A stretch of 64,000 bases of DNA from Lactobacillus johnsonii (GCF_013487865.1 NZ_CP047409.1:310001-374000), one strand, 5' to 3'; positions 40,648 to 51,775 are shown, counted from the first letter of the stretch. Numbers and translations are program-made. Notes: a model not told the origin generated them from the sequence alone.

Positions 40648-40673
40648 TTTAAAACATATATGGAGGTGTAATC

Positions 40674-41303
40674 ATGACCAAAGGAATCTTAGGAAGAAAG
40701 GTCGGTATGACTCAAATCTTCACTAAAAACGGTATTTTGGTTCCTGTAACTGTTATCGAAGCAACCCCTAACGTTGTTTTACAAGTTAAAACTAACGAAT
40801 CAGACGGTTACGAAGCAGTTCAAGTAGGTTACCAAGATATGCGTGAAGTATTGAGCAACAAACCTGCCAAAGGTCATGCTGCAAAAGCAAAGACTTCACC
40901 TAAGCGCTTCATTCGGGAAATCCGCGATGTCGAGCTTAAGGACTACGAAGTCGGCTCAGAAATCACGGTGGACTCATTTAGTGAAGGTGACGTAGTTGAC
41001 GTTACTGGAACTACAAGAGGTCATGGTACTCAAGGTAACATCAAGCGTTGGGGCCAATCAAGAGGTCCAGAAACCCACGGTTCAAGATACCACAGAATCC
41101 CAGGTTCAATGGGTTCAATCATTAACCGTGTACCTAAGGGTAAAAAGTTACCTGGTCACATGGGTGGCAAGAAAGTTACCGTACAAAACTTAGTAATTGA
41201 AAAAGTTGTACCTGAAAAGAACGTACTTTTAATTAAGGGTAATGTTCCAGGTGCAAAGAACTCATTAATTTTTGTAAAATCTGCTGCTAAAGCTGCTAAA
41301 TAG
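40674..41303 (+). CDS. rplC: 50S ribosomal protein L3
   Basis: One of the first proteins to bind 23S rRNA; its loop approaches the peptidyl transferase centre. The 209 residues start [20 protein letters not shown] and contain the central-loop segment [32 protein letters not shown] is placed about eight bases before the ATG. Between rpsJ and rplD in the usual S10 order. Confidence 0.98.
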   Translation: MTKGILGRKVGMTQIFTKNGILVPVTVIEATPNVVLQVKTNESDGYEAVQVGYQDMREVLSNKPAKGHAAKAKTSPKRFIREIRDVELKDYEVGSEITVDSFSEGDVVDVTGTTRGHGTQGNIKRWGQSRGPETHGSRYHRIPGSMGSIINRVPKGKKLPGHMGGKKVTVQNLVIEKVVPEKNVLLIKGNVPGAKNSLIFVKSAAKAAK

Positions 41304-41317
41304 GAAGGAGGACTATA

Positions 41318-41935
41318 ATGGCTAATTTAGAAATTATCGATCAAAAAGGTAAGTCTGCAGGTAATGTAGATTTAAATGAAGAAATCTTCGGTATTGAACC
41401 TAATGAAAGTGTTGTTTTTGATGCTATCATTAGACAAAGAGCTGGTAAGCGTCAAGGTACTTCTGCTGTAAAGAACAGATCAGCTGTTCGTGGCGGTGGT
41501 AAGAAGCCTTGGAGACAAAAAGGTACTGGTCGTGCTCGTCAAGGTTCTATTAGAGCTCCACAATGGCGTGGTGGTGGTACTGTATTTGGCCCAACTCCTC
41601 GTTCATACAAGATGGATATGCCTCGTAAAGCACGTCGTTTAGCTATGAAGTCAGTTCTTTCCCAAAAAGTTGCTGACAATGATCTAATCATTCTTGATCA
41701 ATTAACTTTAGAAGCACCTAAGACTAAAGAATTAAAAGCTATCTTAGATAATGCTAATGTTTCTGGTAAGGTTTTAGTTGTGTCTGATGATAAGAATGTT
41801 CAATTATCAGGTAAGAACCTTCCAAAAGTGAAAGTTGTACCTGTTAATGGCTTAAATGTTGTTGATGCGGTTGACTACCAAAAACTTGTATTAACTCAAG
41901 ACGCTATTAAGAGAATTGAGGAGGTTTTGGCATAA
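41318..41935 (+). CDS. rplD: 50S ribosomal protein L4
   Basis: L4 lines the peptide exit tunnel. The 205 residues include the tunnel loop [31 protein letters not shown], where macrolide-resistance changes occur in other species; no deviation is obvious. In E. coli L4 is also the autogenous repressor of this operon, relevant to the structured leader upstream. It overlaps rplW by one base (TAATG). Confidence 0.98.
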   Translation: MANLEIIDQKGKSAGNVDLNEEIFGIEPNESVVFDAIIRQRAGKRQGTSAVKNRSAVRGGGKKPWRQKGTGRARQGSIRAPQWRGGGTVFGPTPRSYKMDMPRKARRLAMKSVLSQKVADNDLIILDQLTLEAPKTKELKAILDNANVSGKVLVVSDDKNVQLSGKNLPKVKVVPVNGLNVVDAVDYQKLVLTQDAIKRIEEVLA

Positions 41936-42231
41936 TGGATGCACGTGATATCATCTTACGGCCTGTAGTTACCGAAAAATCCATGAACTTAATGGATGAT
42001 AAAAAGTATACTTTTGATGTGCTTGTATCAGCTACCAAGACTCAAGTTCGTAATGCAATCGAAGAAATTTTTGATGTAAAAGTTAAAAATGTTAACATTA
42101 TGAACGTTCGCGGTAAAGAAAAGAGAGTTGGTCGTTACACTGGTAAGACTGCTCGCCGTAGAAAAGCAATCGTTACTTTAACTGAAGATTCTAATGACAT
42201 TAAGATCTTCAATGATAATAAAGAAAATTAG
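41935..42231 (+). CDS. rplW: 50S ribosomal protein L23
   Basis: L23 lies at the tunnel exit and is the docking site for trigger factor and the signal recognition particle. The 98 residues start [20 protein letters not shown], typical of the family, and contain [26 protein letters not shown]. It is translationally coupled to rplD through the shared TAATG; GAGG is within the rplD end. Confidence 0.98.
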   Translation: MDARDIILRPVVTEKSMNLMDDKKYTFDVLVSATKTQVRNAIEEIFDVKVKNVNIMNVRGKEKRVGRYTGKTARRRKAIVTLTEDSNDIKIFNDNKEN

Positions 42232-42250
42232 TAAATAGGAGGTCAGTCAA

Positions 42251-43087
42251 TTGGCAATTATCAAATATAAGCCAACTACAAACGGCAGACGTAATATGAC
42301 TTCTTCCGACTTTGCTGAAATTACCAAGAAAAAGCCTGAAAAGACTTTACTTGAATCTCAAAGTCATACTGCTGGTCGTAACTCATACGGTCATATTACT
42401 GTTAGACACCGTGGTGGTGGTCACAAACAAAAATACCGTATCATTGACTTCAAGCGTAACAAGGATGATGTAAAAGCAGTTGTTAAGGCTATCGAATACG
42501 ATCCAAACAGAACTGCTAATATCGCTCTTCTTCACTACACTGATGGTATTAAAGCTTACATTTTAGCACCTAAGGGTCTAAAAGTTGGTGCTGTTGTTGA
42601 ATCTGGTCCAGATGCTGATATTAAGCCAGGTAATGCATTACCATTATCTGCTATTCCAGCTGGTACTGAAATTCACAATATTGAATTAAAGCCTGGTAAA
42701 GGTGGACAATTAGTAAGAAGTGCTGGTACTGTTGCACAAGTTCTTGGTAATGATGGTAAGTACACTTTAGTTAGACTTCAAAGTGGTGAAGTTCGTAAGA
42801 TTTTATCAACTTGCCGTGCTACTATCGGTTCTGTTGGTAATGAACAACACTCATTAATTCAATTAGGTAAAGCTGGTCGTAGTCGTTGGTTGGGTAAACG
42901 TCCACAATCTCGTGGTTCCGTAATGAACCCTAACGATCACCCACATGGTGGTGGTGAAGGTAAGGCTCCAGTTGGTCGTCCACAACCTATGACTCCATGG
43001 GGTAAGAAGTCTCGTGGTATTAAGACTAGAAACTCTAAGGCTAGAAGTGAAAAACTTATTATTCGTCACCGTAAAGGTAACAAATAA
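42251..43087 (+). CDS. rplB: 50S ribosomal protein L2
   Basis: A highly conserved protein needed for subunit joining and peptidyl transfer. The 278 residues contain [13 protein letters not shown], the [11 protein letters not shown] block and the conserved histidine region [26 protein letters not shown]. It starts with TTG, preceded by AGGAGG about nine bases upstream (rplB begins [17 protein letters not shown] as in relatives). Confidence 0.98.
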   Translation: MAIIKYKPTTNGRRNMTSSDFAEITKKKPEKTLLESQSHTAGRNSYGHITVRHRGGGHKQKYRIIDFKRNKDDVKAVVKAIEYDPNRTANIALLHYTDGIKAYILAPKGLKVGAVVESGPDADIKPGNALPLSAIPAGTEIHNIELKPGKGGQLVRSAGTVAQVLGNDGKYTLVRLQSGEVRKILSTCRATIGSVGNEQHSLIQLGKAGRSRWLGKRPQSRGSVMNPNDHPHGGGEGKAPVGRPQPMTPWGKKSRGIKTRNSKARSEKLIIRHRKGNK

Positions 43088-43108
43088 TTAAACGAAGGAG
43101 GTTAATTA

Positions 43109-43396
43109 ATGAGCCGTAGTATTAAAAAAGGTCCTTTTGCTGATGCAAGCCTTTTAAAGAAGATCGAAGCCCAAGAAGGTTCCGAAAAGAAACAAGTAAT
43201 TAAAACATGGTCTCGTCGTTCAACTATTTTCCCTTCCTTTGTTGGTTTCACAATAGCTGTTTACGATGGAAGAAAACATGTGCCAGTATACATTACTGAA
43301 GATATGGTTGGTCATAAGTTAGGTGAATTCGTACCTACTAGAACTTTCCGCGGTCACAAGGTCGCTGATAAGGCCACTACTACAGTAGGTAAATAA
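43109..43396 (+). CDS. rpsS: 30S ribosomal protein S19
   Basis: Binds 16S rRNA in the 30S head with S13. The 95 residues begin [20 protein letters not shown] and end with the signature [32 protein letters not shown] lies about seven bases before the ATG. In the normal position between rplB and rplV. Confidence 0.98.
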   Translation: MSRSIKKGPFADASLLKKIEAQEGSEKKQVIKTWSRRSTIFPSFVGFTIAVYDGRKHVPVYITEDMVGHKLGEFVPTRTFRGHKVADKATTTVGK

Positions 43397-43416
43397 TAGG
43401 AAGGAGAGACATTTAA

Positions 43417-43770
43417 ATGGCAGAACAAATTAGTTCAGCTAAAGCTGAAGCAAGAACAGTTCGCATCGCTCCTAGAAAAGCCCGTTTGGTAGTAGACCTT
43501 ATTCGTGGAAAGAGTGTTGCTGAAGCTCTCGCAATCTTACAATTTACGCCAAGAGCTGCTTCCCCAATCGTTGAAAAAGTATTGAAGTCAGCTATTGCAA
43601 ATGCTGAACACAACTACGATCTTGAAAGTGAAAACCTTTACGTATCAGAAGCATACGTTAACGAAGGTGCAACTTTAAAGAGATTCCGTCCACGTGCTAA
43701 GGGTATGGCTTCTCCAATTAATAAGAGAACTAGCCACGTAGTAGTTGTAGTATCTGAGAAGAACGATTAA
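43417..43770 (+). CDS. rplV: 50S ribosomal protein L22
   Basis: L22 contacts all 23S domains, and its beta-hairpin reaches into the exit tunnel. The 117 residues contain [18 protein letters not shown] and the hairpin segment [26 protein letters not shown]. The hairpin tip is intact, with none of the deletions linked to macrolide resistance. AAGGAGAG is upstream of the ATG. Confidence 0.98.
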   Translation: MAEQISSAKAEARTVRIAPRKARLVVDLIRGKSVAEALAILQFTPRAASPIVEKVLKSAIANAEHNYDLESENLYVSEAYVNEGATLKRFRPRAKGMASPINKRTSHVVVVVSEKND

Positions 43771-43784
43771 GGGAGGTAAATTTA

Positions 43785-44453
43785 ATGGGTCAAAAGATTA
43801 ACCCAAATGGTTTCCGTCTCGGTGTTAACCGTGATTGGGAAGCAAAGTGGTATGCAGACAAAAACTACGCTGACACTTTAAATGAAGATTTACGTATTAG
43901 AAAGTTCATCTCTGAAAAGTTAGCTGATGCATCTGTTTCCACTGTGGAAATTGAACGTGCTGCAAACAGAATTAACATTTCTATCCACACTGCTAAGCCT
44001 GGTATGGTTATTGGTAAAGGTGGTAAGGAAGTTGAAGCTTTAAGAAAACAACTTAGTGCTTTAACTAACAAGAACGTTCACATTAATATTGTTGAAATTA
44101 AGAAGCCTGATTTAGATGCTAAATTAGTAGGCGAAGGCATTGCTCGTCAACTTGAAGCAAGAATTGCATTTAGACGTGCAACTCGTCAAGCAACTCAAAG
44201 ATCTATGCGTTCTGGTGCTAAAGGTATCAAGGTTCAAACTGCTGGTCGTTTGAATGGTGCTGATATGGCAAGAAGAGAATGGCATACTGAAGGTAGTGTT
44301 CCACTTCATACTTTAAGAGCAGATATTGATTATGCTTGGGTAGAAGCTGCAACTACTTATGGTCAAATTGGTGTTAAGGTTTGGATTAACCGTGGAGAAA
44401 TTTTACCACAACGTAAGAACAAACCTTCTAAGAAAGCGAAGGGAGGAAACTAA
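43785..44453 (+). CDS. rpsC: 30S ribosomal protein S3
   Basis: S3 forms part of the mRNA entry pore and has helicase activity with S4 and S5. The 222 residues have the KH domain ([16 protein letters not shown]) and the C-terminal signature [37 protein letters not shown] precedes the ATG. It is followed two bases later by rplP. Confidence 0.98.
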   Translation: MGQKINPNGFRLGVNRDWEAKWYADKNYADTLNEDLRIRKFISEKLADASVSTVEIERAANRINISIHTAKPGMVIGKGGKEVEALRKQLSALTNKNVHINIVEIKKPDLDAKLVGEGIARQLEARIAFRRATRQATQRSMRSGAKGIKVQTAGRLNGADMARREWHTEGSVPLHTLRADIDYAWVEAATTYGQIGVKVWINRGEILPQRKNKPSKKAKGGN

Positions 44454-44455
44454 TA

Positions 44456-44893
44456 GTGTTAGTACCTAAGCGTGTAAAGCACCGTCGTGAATTCCGCGGT
44501 AAAATGCGTGGTGAAGCCAAAGGTGGAAAGACCATTGCATTTGGTGAATATGGTTTAGAAGCTGTTGAATCTCACTGGATTACTAATAGACAAATCGAAG
44601 CTGCTCGTATTGCTATGACTCGTTTCATGAAGCGTGGCGGTAAAGTTTGGATTAGAATCTTCCCACAAAAATCCTACACTGCAAAAGGTGTTGGTGTTCG
44701 TATGGGTTCCGGTAAAGGTGCACCAGCTGGTTGGGTAGCTGTTGTTAAAAGAGGCAAGATTATGTTTGAAATCGGTGGCGTTTCAGAAGACGTTGCTCGT
44801 GAAGCTTTAAGACTTGCTTCAAACAAGCTTCCAATTAAGACTAAGTTTGTTAAGAAGAGTTCGGAAGTAGGTGGCGAATCTAATGAAGGCTAA
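44456..44893 (+). CDS. rplP: 50S ribosomal protein L16
   Basis: L16 helps organise the A-site tRNA binding surface. The 145 residues begin [19 protein letters not shown] and contain the family segments [27 protein letters not shown] and [18 protein letters not shown]. The start is GTG with GGGAGG ten bases upstream. Its 3' end overlaps rpmC by 11 bases. Confidence 0.98.
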   Translation: MLVPKRVKHRREFRGKMRGEAKGGKTIAFGEYGLEAVESHWITNRQIEAARIAMTRFMKRGGKVWIRIFPQKSYTAKGVGVRMGSGKGAPAGWVAVVKRGKIMFEIGGVSEDVAREALRLASNKLPIKTKFVKKSSEVGGESNEG

Positions 44894-45080
44894 AGATATC
44901 AGAGCATTAACCACTGATCAAATGTTAGAAAAGGAAAAGCAATATAAAGAAGAACTTTTTAATTTGCGTTTCCAACAAGCAACGGGTCAATTAGAGAACA
45001 CCGCTCGCTTGAGACAAGTCCGCAAGAACATTGCTAGAATTAAGACAATTCTTAGCGAAAAAGAATTGAGCAAGAATTAG
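44883..45080 (+). CDS. rpmC: 50S ribosomal protein L29
   Basis: A small helical-hairpin protein near the exit tunnel. The 65 residues begin [15 protein letters not shown] and contain [31 protein letters not shown] 44883 is chosen over an in-frame GTG at 44871 because it gives the family N-terminus and GTAGGTGG lies about nine bases upstream. It overlaps the rplP end, so coupling is likely. Confidence 0.97.
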   Translation: MKAKDIRALTTDQMLEKEKQYKEELFNLRFQQATGQLENTARLRQVRKNIARIKTILSEKELSKN

Positions 45081-45102
45081 TTAACGGAAGGGAGTTATTA
45101 AC

Positions 45103-45369
45103 TTGAGCGAAACTAACGAAAGAAATAATCGTCACGTATACCAAGGTCGAGTTGTTTCTGACAAGATGGATAAGACTATTACAGTTGTTGTAGATACCTA
45201 CAAGAACCACCCTGTTTATAAGAAGCGTATCAAGTACTCAAAGAAGTATTACGCTCACGATGAAAACAACGAAGCTAAGATTGGCGATACTGTTCGTATC
45301 ATGGAAACCCGTCCATTATCACATGCGAAGCGTTACCGTCTAACTAAGATTGTTAAGAAGTCAATTTAA
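45103..45369 (+). CDS. rpsQ: 30S ribosomal protein S17
   Basis: A primary 16S rRNA-binding OB-fold protein. The 88 residues contain [61 protein letters not shown], split here only by reading; the signature [13 protein letters not shown] is the S17 hallmark. The start codon is TTG, with AAGGGAG about nine bases upstream. Confidence 0.97.
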   Translation: MSETNERNNRHVYQGRVVSDKMDKTITVVVDTYKNHPVYKKRIKYSKKYYAHDENNEAKIGDTVRIMETRPLSHAKRYRLTKIVKKSI

Positions 45370-45402
45370 TTACGCGGATTTTATTGAGGGGAGGATAAAC
45401 TA

Positions 45403-45771
45403 GTGATCCAACACGAAAGCCGTTTAAAGGTTGCTGACAACTCCGGTGCAAGAGAACTCCTAGTTATCAAGATTTTAGGTGGTTCTAAGCGTAAGACCGG
45501 TAATATTGGTGATATCGTAGTTGCTGCTGTTAAACAAGCAACACCAGGTGGCGTTGTCAAAAAAGGTGATGTTGTAAAAGCAGTTATTGTTAGAACAAAA
45601 TCAGGTGCACGCCGTGAAGATGGTTCATACATCAAGTTCGACGAAAATGCAGCAGTTGTAATTAATGCTGATAAGAGTCCTCGTGGAACTCGTATTTTTG
45701 GGCCTGTAGCCCGTGAACTGCGTGAGCACGATTTCATGAAGATCGTATCTCTTGCTCCTGAAGTCTTATAA
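45403..45771 (+). CDS. rplN: 50S ribosomal protein L14
   Basis: L14 sits at the subunit interface and is the docking site of the silencing factor RsfS. The 122 residues begin [20 protein letters not shown] and contain [24 protein letters not shown] and [13 protein letters not shown]. It starts with GTG behind GGGGAGG. Normal position after rpsQ. Confidence 0.98.
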   Translation: MIQHESRLKVADNSGARELLVIKILGGSKRKTGNIGDIVVAAVKQATPGGVVKKGDVVKAVIVRTKSGARREDGSYIKFDENAAVVINADKSPRGTRIFGPVARELREHDFMKIVSLAPEVL

Positions 45772-45791
45772 TTTTTTAGGGAGGTGCACTG

Positions 45792-46031
45792 ATGTTTGTT
45801 AAAACAGGTGACAAAGTAAAAGTTATTGCCGGTAAAGATAAAGGCAAAGAAGGCACTGTACTTTCAGTCAACGCCAAGACTAACCGTATCGTTGTCAAAG
45901 GTGTTAATAAGATCAAAAAGCATGAGAAACCTTCACAAACCAACGCTAATGGTGGTGTGGTAGAAAAAGAAGGTTCTATCCATGCATCTAATGTAAAAGT
46001 TATTGCTAAAAAAGAAGATAACAACAAATAG
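45792..46031 (+). CDS. rplX: 50S ribosomal protein L24
   Basis: An assembly initiator for the 50S subunit with a KOW motif ([25 protein letters not shown]). The 79 residues are at the short end of the family's usual 75-105. It ends [19 protein letters not shown] lies about five bases before the ATG, and rplE follows closely. Confidence 0.97.
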   Translation: MFVKTGDKVKVIAGKDKGKEGTVLSVNAKTNRIVVKGVNKIKKHEKPSQTNANGGVVEKEGSIHASNVKVIAKKEDNNK

Positions 46032-46045
46032 GAGGGAGGACGCAC

Positions 46046-46588
46046 ATGGCAAACAGTTTAGTAGAAAAATACTCAAATGAAATCGCACCAGCTATGAACA
46101 AAAAGTTTAATTACGATTCAGTTATGGAAATTCCTAAGATTGATAAGATCGTTTTAAACATGGGTGTCGGTGATGCAGTTTCTAATGCAAAGAATCTTGA
46201 TGAAGCTGTAGAAGAATTGACTTTAATCTCAGGTCAAAAGCCTTTGATTACTAAAGCTAAGAAATCAATCGCAAACTTCCGTTTACGTGAAGGTATGTCT
46301 ATTGGTGCTAAGGTAACTCTTAGAGGCGATAGAATGTACGATTTCTTGTACAAATTAATCAACGTTTCTCTTCCTCGAGTTCGTGATTTCCGTGGAATTA
46401 GTTCTAGATCATTTGATGGTCGTGGTAACTACACTTTAGGTATCAAAGAACAATTAATTTTCCCAGAAATTGATTACGACAAGGTAAACCGTGTTAGAGG
46501 TTTGGACGTTGTTATTGTAACTACTGCCAAGACAGATGAAGAAGCTCGTGAACTTCTTACTGAGTTTGGTATGCCTTTTGCTAAATAA
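46046..46588 (+). CDS. rplE: 50S ribosomal protein L5
   Basis: L5 binds 5S rRNA and contacts P-site tRNA. The 180 residues contain the signature [21 protein letters not shown] and the C-terminal [36 protein letters not shown]. Strong GGAGGGAGG precedes the ATG. Normal position between rplX and the S14 gene. Confidence 0.98.
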   Translation: MANSLVEKYSNEIAPAMNKKFNYDSVMEIPKIDKIVLNMGVGDAVSNAKNLDEAVEELTLISGQKPLITKAKKSIANFRLREGMSIGAKVTLRGDRMYDFLYKLINVSLPRVRDFRGISSRSFDGRGNYTLGIKEQLIFPEIDYDKVNRVRGLDVVIVTTAKTDEEARELLTEFGMPFAK

Positions 46589-46602
46589 TTTGGAGGACAT
46601 TA

Positions 46603-46788
46603 ATGGCTAAAACATCACAAATCGTCAGAAATCATCGTCCTGCTAAGTTTTCATCTCGTGAATACACTCGTTGCGAGAGATGTGGCCGTCCACACTCTGT
46701 TTACCGCAAGTTCAAATTATGCCGTATTTGCTTAAAAGACTTAGCACACAAGGGTCAAATTCCTGGTGTTAAAAAGGCAAGTTGGTAA
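46603..46788 (+). CDS. rpsZ: 30S ribosomal protein S14 type Z
   Basis: The zinc-binding short form of S14, 61 residues. Two CxxC pairs, CERCGRPHS and CRICLKDLA, hold the zinc, and the end [12 protein letters not shown] is typical. It occupies the usual rpsN position of the spc operon. Because L31 in this window is the zinc-free form, the ribosome here mixes zinc-containing (S14, L36) and zinc-free proteins. GGAGG is upstream of the ATG. Confidence 0.97.
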   Translation: MAKTSQIVRNHRPAKFSSREYTRCERCGRPHSVYRKFKLCRICLKDLAHKGQIPGVKKASW

Positions 46789-46812
46789 TTAACGGTAAAG
46801 GAGGCAAATTAA

Positions 46813-47211
46813 ATGGTCATGACAGATCCTATTGCAGATTACTTGACTAGAATTAGAAATGCCAACATGGCAAAACATACTTCTGTTGAGATTCCTGCAT
46901 CATCAATGAAGAAATCACTTAGTGAAATCTTAAAGAACGAAGGCTTTATTCGCGATTACCAAGTTGAAGATGATAACAAACAAGGTATGATCAAGATTTT
47001 CTTGAAGTACGGTCCTAATAACGAACGCGTTATTTCTGGTTTAAAGCGTATTTCTAAGCCTGGTTTAAGAAACTATGTAAGTGCTGAAAACTTACCAAAA
47101 GTTCTTAATGGTCTTGGTATTGCTATCATTTCTACTTCTGCAGGTGTGATTACTGATAAAGAAGCTAGAGAAAAGAACGTCGGCGGCGAAGTTATTGCTT
47201 ACGTTTGGTAA
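46813..47211 (+). CDS. rpsH: 30S ribosomal protein S8
   Basis: A primary 16S rRNA-binding protein and, in E. coli, repressor of the spc operon. The 132 residues begin [18 protein letters not shown] and end with the conserved [39 protein letters not shown] lies about eight bases before the ATG. Normal spc order. Confidence 0.98.
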   Translation: MVMTDPIADYLTRIRNANMAKHTSVEIPASSMKKSLSEILKNEGFIRDYQVEDDNKQGMIKIFLKYGPNNERVISGLKRISKPGLRNYVSAENLPKVLNGLGIAIISTSAGVITDKEAREKNVGGEVIAYVW

Positions 47212-47235
47212 TTTTGACAGAAAGGAGAACTATTA

Positions 47236-47766
47236 ATGAGCCGAATTGGTTTAAAGGTCATCGAGGTTCCTGAAAAGGTCACAGTTACCAAGAATGGTGA
47301 CGACATCACTGTTAAGGGACCAAAAGGTGAATTAACTAGATACTTTGATCCACGCATTACCTTTGAACAAAAAGATGGAGAAATTCATTTTAGTCGTTCA
47401 AGTGAAGCTGACAAAGCTCTTCACGGTACTGAAAGAGCAAACCTTGCTTCCATGATTGAAGGTGTAACTGATGGATATGTTAAGAAGTTAACTTTAGTTG
47501 GTGTTGGATACCGTGCAGTTGCACAAGGTAAGAAATTAACTTTAAATGTTGGTTACTCTCACCCAGTTGAATTTGAAGCACCAGAAGGTATTACTGTTAA
47601 AACTCCATCAGCAACTTCAATTGAAATCGAAGGTATTTCAAAACAAGTTGTTGGTCAATTTGCGGCAGAAATTCGTGACGTTCGTCCACCAGAACCTTAC
47701 AAGGGTAAGGGTATTCGTTACGAAGACGAATATGTACGTCGCAAGGAAGGTAAGACTGGTAAATAA
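47236..47766 (+). CDS. rplF: 50S ribosomal protein L6
   Basis: L6 lies near the sarcin-ricin loop and GTPase-associated centre. The 176 residues form the two repeated domains typical of L6 ([20 protein letters not shown] and [29 protein letters not shown]) and end [33 protein letters not shown] stands about nine bases upstream. Confidence 0.98.
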
Positions 47767-47793
47767 TAAATAGAAAATTTTTGAGGTGAAATT

Positions 47794-48153
47794 GTGATTT
47801 CTAAACCAGATAAAAACAAATTACGCTTAAAGCGTCATAAACGTATTCGTGGAAAGATTTCTGGTACTGCTGAGCGCCCACGCTTAAGTGTTTTCCGTTC
47901 AAACAAAAACATCTACGCTCAATTAATTGATGATGTAGAGGGTGTAACGCTTGCAAGTGCCTCAACAAATGATAAAAATATTTCAGCAGAAGGTTCTAAA
48001 ATGGAACAAGCTGCTGAAGTAGGTAAAGCTTTAGCTGAAACTGCTGCTAAGAAGAATATCAAGAGTGTTGTATTTGACAGAAGTGGTTACCTATACCACG
48101 GTCGTATTCAAGCTCTTGCTGATGCAGCACGTGAAAACGGATTAGAATTCTAG
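47794..48153 (+). CDS. rplR: 50S ribosomal protein L18
   Basis: Carries 5S rRNA into the large subunit together with L5. The 119 residues begin [47 protein letters not shown] and end [26 protein letters not shown]. It starts with GTG, with GAGGTGA about six bases upstream. Confidence 0.98.
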   Translation: MISKPDKNKLRLKRHKRIRGKISGTAERPRLSVFRSNKNIYAQLIDDVEGVTLASASTNDKNISAEGSKMEQAAEVGKALAETAAKKNIKSVVFDRSGYLYHGRIQALADAARENGLEF

Positions 48154-48170
48154 GAAAGGAGAATTAACTA

Positions 48171-48695
48171 ATGGCAAACCGCAACGATTCTCGTAGAGAT
48201 TCTCGTAAAGATCGTAAAAAAGACGATATTGAAGATCAATTAGTAGCAATTAACCGGATCACCAAGGTTGTTAAGGGTGGTCGTCGCATGAGATTTGCTG
48301 CTGTTGTAATCGTCGGCGATAGAAAAGGTCATGTAGGTTTTGGTACTGGTAAGGCTCAAGAAGTCCCAGAAGCTATCCGCAAGGCTGTTGAAGCTGGTAA
48401 AAAGAGAATGATTAAGGTACCTACTGTTGGTACTACTATTCCACATGAAGTTATGGGCCATTACGGTTCTGGTAACATTATGTTGAAGCCTGCTGAAGCT
48501 GGTTCTGGTGTTGCTGCTGGTGGTGCTGTTCGTATTATCATGGATTTAGCTGGTATTTCAGATGTTACTTCTAAATCACTTGGTTCAAATACACCAATCA
48601 ATGTTATCCGTGCTACTATGGACGGTTTGAGTAAATTAAAGACTCGTGAAGATGTTTTGAAGCTTCGTGAGTCAGCAAAAAGCTTAGAAGATTAA
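48171..48695 (+). CDS. rpsE: 30S ribosomal protein S5
   Basis: S5 helps form the mRNA entry channel and affects fidelity. The 174 residues have the double-stranded RNA-binding-like N-domain ([42 protein letters not shown]) and the C-domain ([18 protein letters not shown]). The N-terminal 20 residues are rich in Arg, Asp and Lys. AAAGGAG precedes the ATG. Confidence 0.98.
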   Translation: MANRNDSRRDSRKDRKKDDIEDQLVAINRITKVVKGGRRMRFAAVVIVGDRKGHVGFGTGKAQEVPEAIRKAVEAGKKRMIKVPTVGTTIPHEVMGHYGSGNIMLKPAEAGSGVAAGGAVRIIMDLAGISDVTSKSLGSNTPINVIRATMDGLSKLKTREDVLKLRESAKSLED

Positions 48696-48707
48696 GGAGA
48701 TTAAATA

Positions 48708-48890
48708 ATGGATTTAAAAGTTACCTTAATTAAAAGCGTCGCACACCGTCTTCCAAAACAAAGAAAAATTGTTAAAGCTCTTGGTCTTGGTAAGGTAAAT
48801 AGCACTGTTGTTCTTCCAGACAACGCTGCAACTCGTGGCGCTTTATTGAAGATTGCTCACCTGATCTCAGTTGAAGAGGTTAATAAGTAA
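48708..48890 (+). CDS. rpmD: 50S ribosomal protein L30
   Basis: A small 60-residue ferredoxin-like protein of the large subunit. It begins [39 protein letters not shown], the typical bacterial L30 pattern. AAGGAG lies about eight bases before the ATG. Present between rpsE and rplO as in other Firmicutes. Confidence 0.97.
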
Positions 48891-48915
48891 TTAGAATCCA
48901 AGGAGGTGCCAATTA

Positions 48916-49356
48916 ATGAAGCTTAATGAATTAAAACCAAATGAAGGTTCACGTCGCAACAGAAAACGTGTTGGTCGTGGTACTTCTAGTGGTTACGGTA
49001 AAACTGCTGGTCGTGGACAAAAGGGTCAATTAGCTCGTACTGGTGGTAAGACTCGTTTAGGTTTCGAAGGTGGTCAAATGCCATTATTCAGAAGAATGCC
49101 TAAGCGTGGTTTCAAGAACGTTAACCGCAAAGAATACGCTATTATTAATTTAAATGATTTAAACAGATTTGATGATGGTAGTGAAGTAACTATCGATACA
49201 TTAAAATCATCAGGTTTAGTTAAAAAAGAACTTGCAGGAGTTAAGTTGTTAGCTAACGGTGAATTAAAGGTTAAGTTAACTGTAAAAGTTAACAAAGCCT
49301 CAGAAGCTGCTAAAAAAGCTGTTGAAGCCGCTGGCGGAACTGTTGAGGTGATCTAA
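48916..49356 (+). CDS. rplO: 50S ribosomal protein L15
   Basis: A late assembly protein with a glycine-rich extension. The 146 residues begin [38 protein letters not shown] and contain the [18 protein letters not shown] signature. Its stop overlaps the secY start (TAATG), coupling ribosomal protein and translocon synthesis. AGGAGGTG is about eight bases upstream of the ATG. Confidence 0.98.
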   Translation: MKLNELKPNEGSRRNRKRVGRGTSSGYGKTAGRGQKGQLARTGGKTRLGFEGGQMPLFRRMPKRGFKNVNRKEYAIINLNDLNRFDDGSEVTIDTLKSSGLVKKELAGVKLLANGELKVKLTVKVNKASEAAKKAVEAAGGTVEVI

Positions 49357-50651
49357 TGTTCTCGACCTTGAAGAACGCCTTTAAGGATAAAGATATTAGA
49401 TCAAAAATCTTCTTTACTCTCTTTATCCTATTGCTTTATCGAATCGGAGCTAATATTACGGTTCCGGGTGTTAATGCAAAAGCTATTACACGGGTTGCAC
49501 AAACTGGTTTAGTCCCAATGTTGGATACAGTTAGTGGTGGTGGATTAGATACTTATTCTATTTTTTCATTAGGTGTTTCACCTTACATCACTGCCCAAAT
49601 TGTCATTCAATTACTCCAAATGGATATTGTTCCTAAGTTAGTTGAGTGGGGGAAACAAGGAGAAGTCGGAAGACGAAAAACAAATCAGGTAACGCGCTAT
49701 CTTACTTTAGTCGTTGCTTTTGTTCAAAGTCTAGGAATTACTCTTGGTTTTAACGTTTTAACTGAAATGGGTTTGGTTAAAACGCAAACTCCTCAAACCT
49801 ATATTGAGATTGCCATTATTATGACTGCTGGGACAATGCTTTTGACCTGGCTAGGTGATGAAATTACTGATAAGGGGCTCGGAAATGGTGTATCTGTTAT
49901 TATTTTTGCAGGTATCATTGCTCGCCTTCCAAATGGAATTTATCAACTATATAAAGATTTCATCATTAATAATAGTGCTAGCGATCGTTGGCAAGGGATT
50001 TTGTTCTTCATCGCGATCATTATTGCCATTTTACTAGTAACTCAATTTGTTACATGGTTTCAACAAGCTGATTTACGAGTACCTATTCAATATACTCGTA
50101 GAGCAGCAACAAGTGGCTCCGAAAGTTTCCTACCATTAAAGGTTAACGTGTCTGGAGTTATTCCAGTTATTTTTGCCAGTTCCTTTATTATTACACCAGC
50201 TACAATTTTGATGGCTTTCCAAAGATCTCATGGAAATGAACAATGGTTTAAGATTTGTAATCAAATATTTAGTTTACAAACTACACCTGGTGCACTGATT
50301 TATACACTATTGATTATTTTGTTCACTTTCTTCTATGCCTTTGTTCAAGTAAATCCAGAAAAGTTGGCTGAGAACTTGCAAAAGCAAGGAGCCTATATTC
50401 CTAGCGTTTGGCCAGGAAAAGATACACAAAAATATGTATCTAAAATTTTGATTAGATTATCTACAGTAGGTGCGGTATTTTTAGGGCTAGTTGCCTTGTT
50501 ACCACAACTTGCTACAAATATTTTTGGTTTACCAAGTTCAATTGGTCTTGGTGGAACGAGTCTTTTAATCGTTATTGGTGTTGTTTTAGAATTAGCTCGT
50601 CAAGTTGATGGGTTACTAATGAAACGCGAATACGTTGGATTTATTAGATAG
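49356..50651 (+). CDS. secY: Preprotein translocase subunit SecY
   Basis: The protein-conducting channel of the cytoplasmic membrane, with SecE and SecG. The 431 residues give ten membrane helices. The first helix is [20 protein letters not shown], the plug region follows ([30 protein letters not shown]), and [14 protein letters not shown] lies in a central helix. The end is [19 protein letters not shown]. It overlaps rplO by one base, and adk follows after 11 bases. Confidence 0.97.
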   Translation: MFSTLKNAFKDKDIRSKIFFTLFILLLYRIGANITVPGVNAKAITRVAQTGLVPMLDTVSGGGLDTYSIFSLGVSPYITAQIVIQLLQMDIVPKLVEWGKQGEVGRRKTNQVTRYLTLVVAFVQSLGITLGFNVLTEMGLVKTQTPQTYIEIAIIMTAGTMLLTWLGDEITDKGLGNGVSVIIFAGIIARLPNGIYQLYKDFIINNSASDRWQGILFFIAIIIAILLVTQFVTWFQQADLRVPIQYTRRAATSGSESFLPLKVNVSGVIPVIFASSFIITPATILMAFQRSHGNEQWFKICNQIFSLQTTPGALIYTLLIILFTFFYAFVQVNPEKLAENLQKQGAYIPSVWPGKDTQKYVSKILIRLSTVGAVFLGLVALLPQLATNIFGLPSSIGLGGTSLLIVIGVVLELARQVDGLLMKREYVGFIR

Positions 50652-50662
50652 TAAGGATAAAA

Positions 50663-51316
50663 ATGATTAATTTAATTCTTTTAGGTTTGCCTGGGGCAGG
50701 CAAAGGAACAGCTTCTGAAAGCATTGTGGATAAGTATCACTTAGCACATATCTCTACCGGTGATATGTTTAGAGAAGCTATGGCTAATGAAACTCCTGTT
50801 GGTTTGGAAGCTAAAAGTTATATTGATAAAGGAAATTTGGTCCCAGATGAAGTTACAGCTAAGTTAGTTGAAGAACGACTTAAGCAACCCGACACTAAGA
50901 ACGGATTCATCTTGGATGGATTTCCAAGAACCACTGTTCAAGCAGAACTTCTTGAAGATATAACTAAACGGTTGGAAAAACCGTTAACTAATGTAATTGC
51001 AATTGATGTTGATGAAGATGTTTTGATCAAACGTTTATCAGCACGTTACATTTGTAAAAAATGTGGTGCAACTTACAATAAGATTTCAAATCCAACTAAA
51101 GTAGAAGGTACTTGTGATCGTTGCGGAGGACATGAATTTTTCCAACGTGAGGATGACAAGCCAGAAGTTGTTAAAAATCGCTTAGAAGTTAACAAGAAAA
51201 TGAATACTCCTCTTCGTGATTTTTATGAAGAAAAAGGAATTCTTTCAACTGTTAACGGTGAACAAACTCCGGAAAAAGTATTTGAAGACATTGACAAAAT
51301 TTTAAGTAAAGACTAG
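50663..51316 (+). CDS. adk: Adenylate kinase
   Basis: Interconverts ATP, ADP and AMP. The 217 residues have the P-loop GLPGAGKGT (7-15), the AMP-binding STGDMFR and [14 protein letters not shown], and a LID domain with a structural zinc site C-x2-C and C-x2-C (ICKKCG and CDRCG). Following secY is standard; the map gene (methionine aminopeptidase) that follows adk in B. subtilis is missing here. Weak ribosome site AAGGAT. Confidence 0.97.
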   Translation: MINLILLGLPGAGKGTASESIVDKYHLAHISTGDMFREAMANETPVGLEAKSYIDKGNLVPDEVTAKLVEERLKQPDTKNGFILDGFPRTTVQAELLEDITKRLEKPLTNVIAIDVDEDVLIKRLSARYICKKCGATYNKISNPTKVEGTCDRCGGHEFFQREDDKPEVVKNRLEVNKKMNTPLRDFYEEKGILSTVNGEQTPEKVFEDIDKILSKD

Positions 51317-51323
51317 TCTGTTA

Positions 51324-51351
51324 TTGTTTTTTTACAATTCCGTGTTATAAT
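51324..51351 (+). promoter_or_regulatory. Internal promoter before infA
   Basis: TTGTTT (51324-51329), 16 bases and TATAAT (51346-51351) with a TG extension, in the gap after adk. It would allow infA-rpmJ-rpsM-rpsK-rpoA-rplQ to be transcribed apart from the upstream ribosomal genes. Confidence 0.65.
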
Positions 51352-51389
51352 GCCTAAGTGTGACTATTTGTTCATGTGGAGGAACAATT

Positions 51390-51611
51390 TTGGCAAAAGA
51401 AGATGTCATCGAAGTTGAGGGTAAGGTAGTTGATACCTTACCTAATGCTATGTTTAAAGTTGAATTAGAAAATGGTGCAACTATTTTAGCTCATGTGTCT
51501 GGTAAAATTAGAATGCACTACATTAGAATTTTACCTGGTGATAGAGTAACAGTTGAATTATCACCATATGATTTAACTAAGGGTAGGATTACGTATCGTT
51601 TTATTAAGTAA
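51390..51611 (+). CDS. infA: Translation initiation factor IF-1
   Basis: An OB-fold factor that blocks the A site during initiation. The 73 residues ([20 protein letters not shown] onward, ending GRITYRFIK) are exactly the usual length. The start is TTG 51390, with GGAGG about nine bases upstream. An in-frame upstream start at 51360 would add ten residues (with two Cys) that no IF-1 has. It is preceded by its own promoter. Confidence 0.96.
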
Positions 51612-51625
51612 TTACGGAGGCAAAC

Positions 51626-51742
51626 ATGAAAGTTAGACCATCTGTTAAACCAATGTGTGAACATTGCAAGATTATCAAAAGACATGGTCGTGTTATGGTG
51701 ATTTGCTCTGCAAACCCTAAGCACAAACAACGTCAAGGTTAA
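51626..51742 (+). CDS. rpmJ: 50S ribosomal protein L36
   Basis: The smallest ribosomal protein, 38 residues, starting [20 protein letters not shown] and ending [10 protein letters not shown]. Zinc ligands C11, C14 and C27 and the final His are present, so it is the zinc-binding form. ACGGAGG lies about six bases before the ATG. It stands between infA and rpsM as in most Firmicutes. Confidence 0.96.
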
Positions 51743-51775
51743 TAGTTAGATATTTTTATTAGGAGGTGCAATTTA

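Noticed and set aside
43417..43770. Macrolide-resistance deletion in the L22 hairpin
   Set aside because: The hairpin tip sequence is full length and ordinary.
45381..45737. 118-residue ORF on the - strand over rplN
   Set aside because: Antisense to a highly conserved ribosomal gene, with no independent signals.
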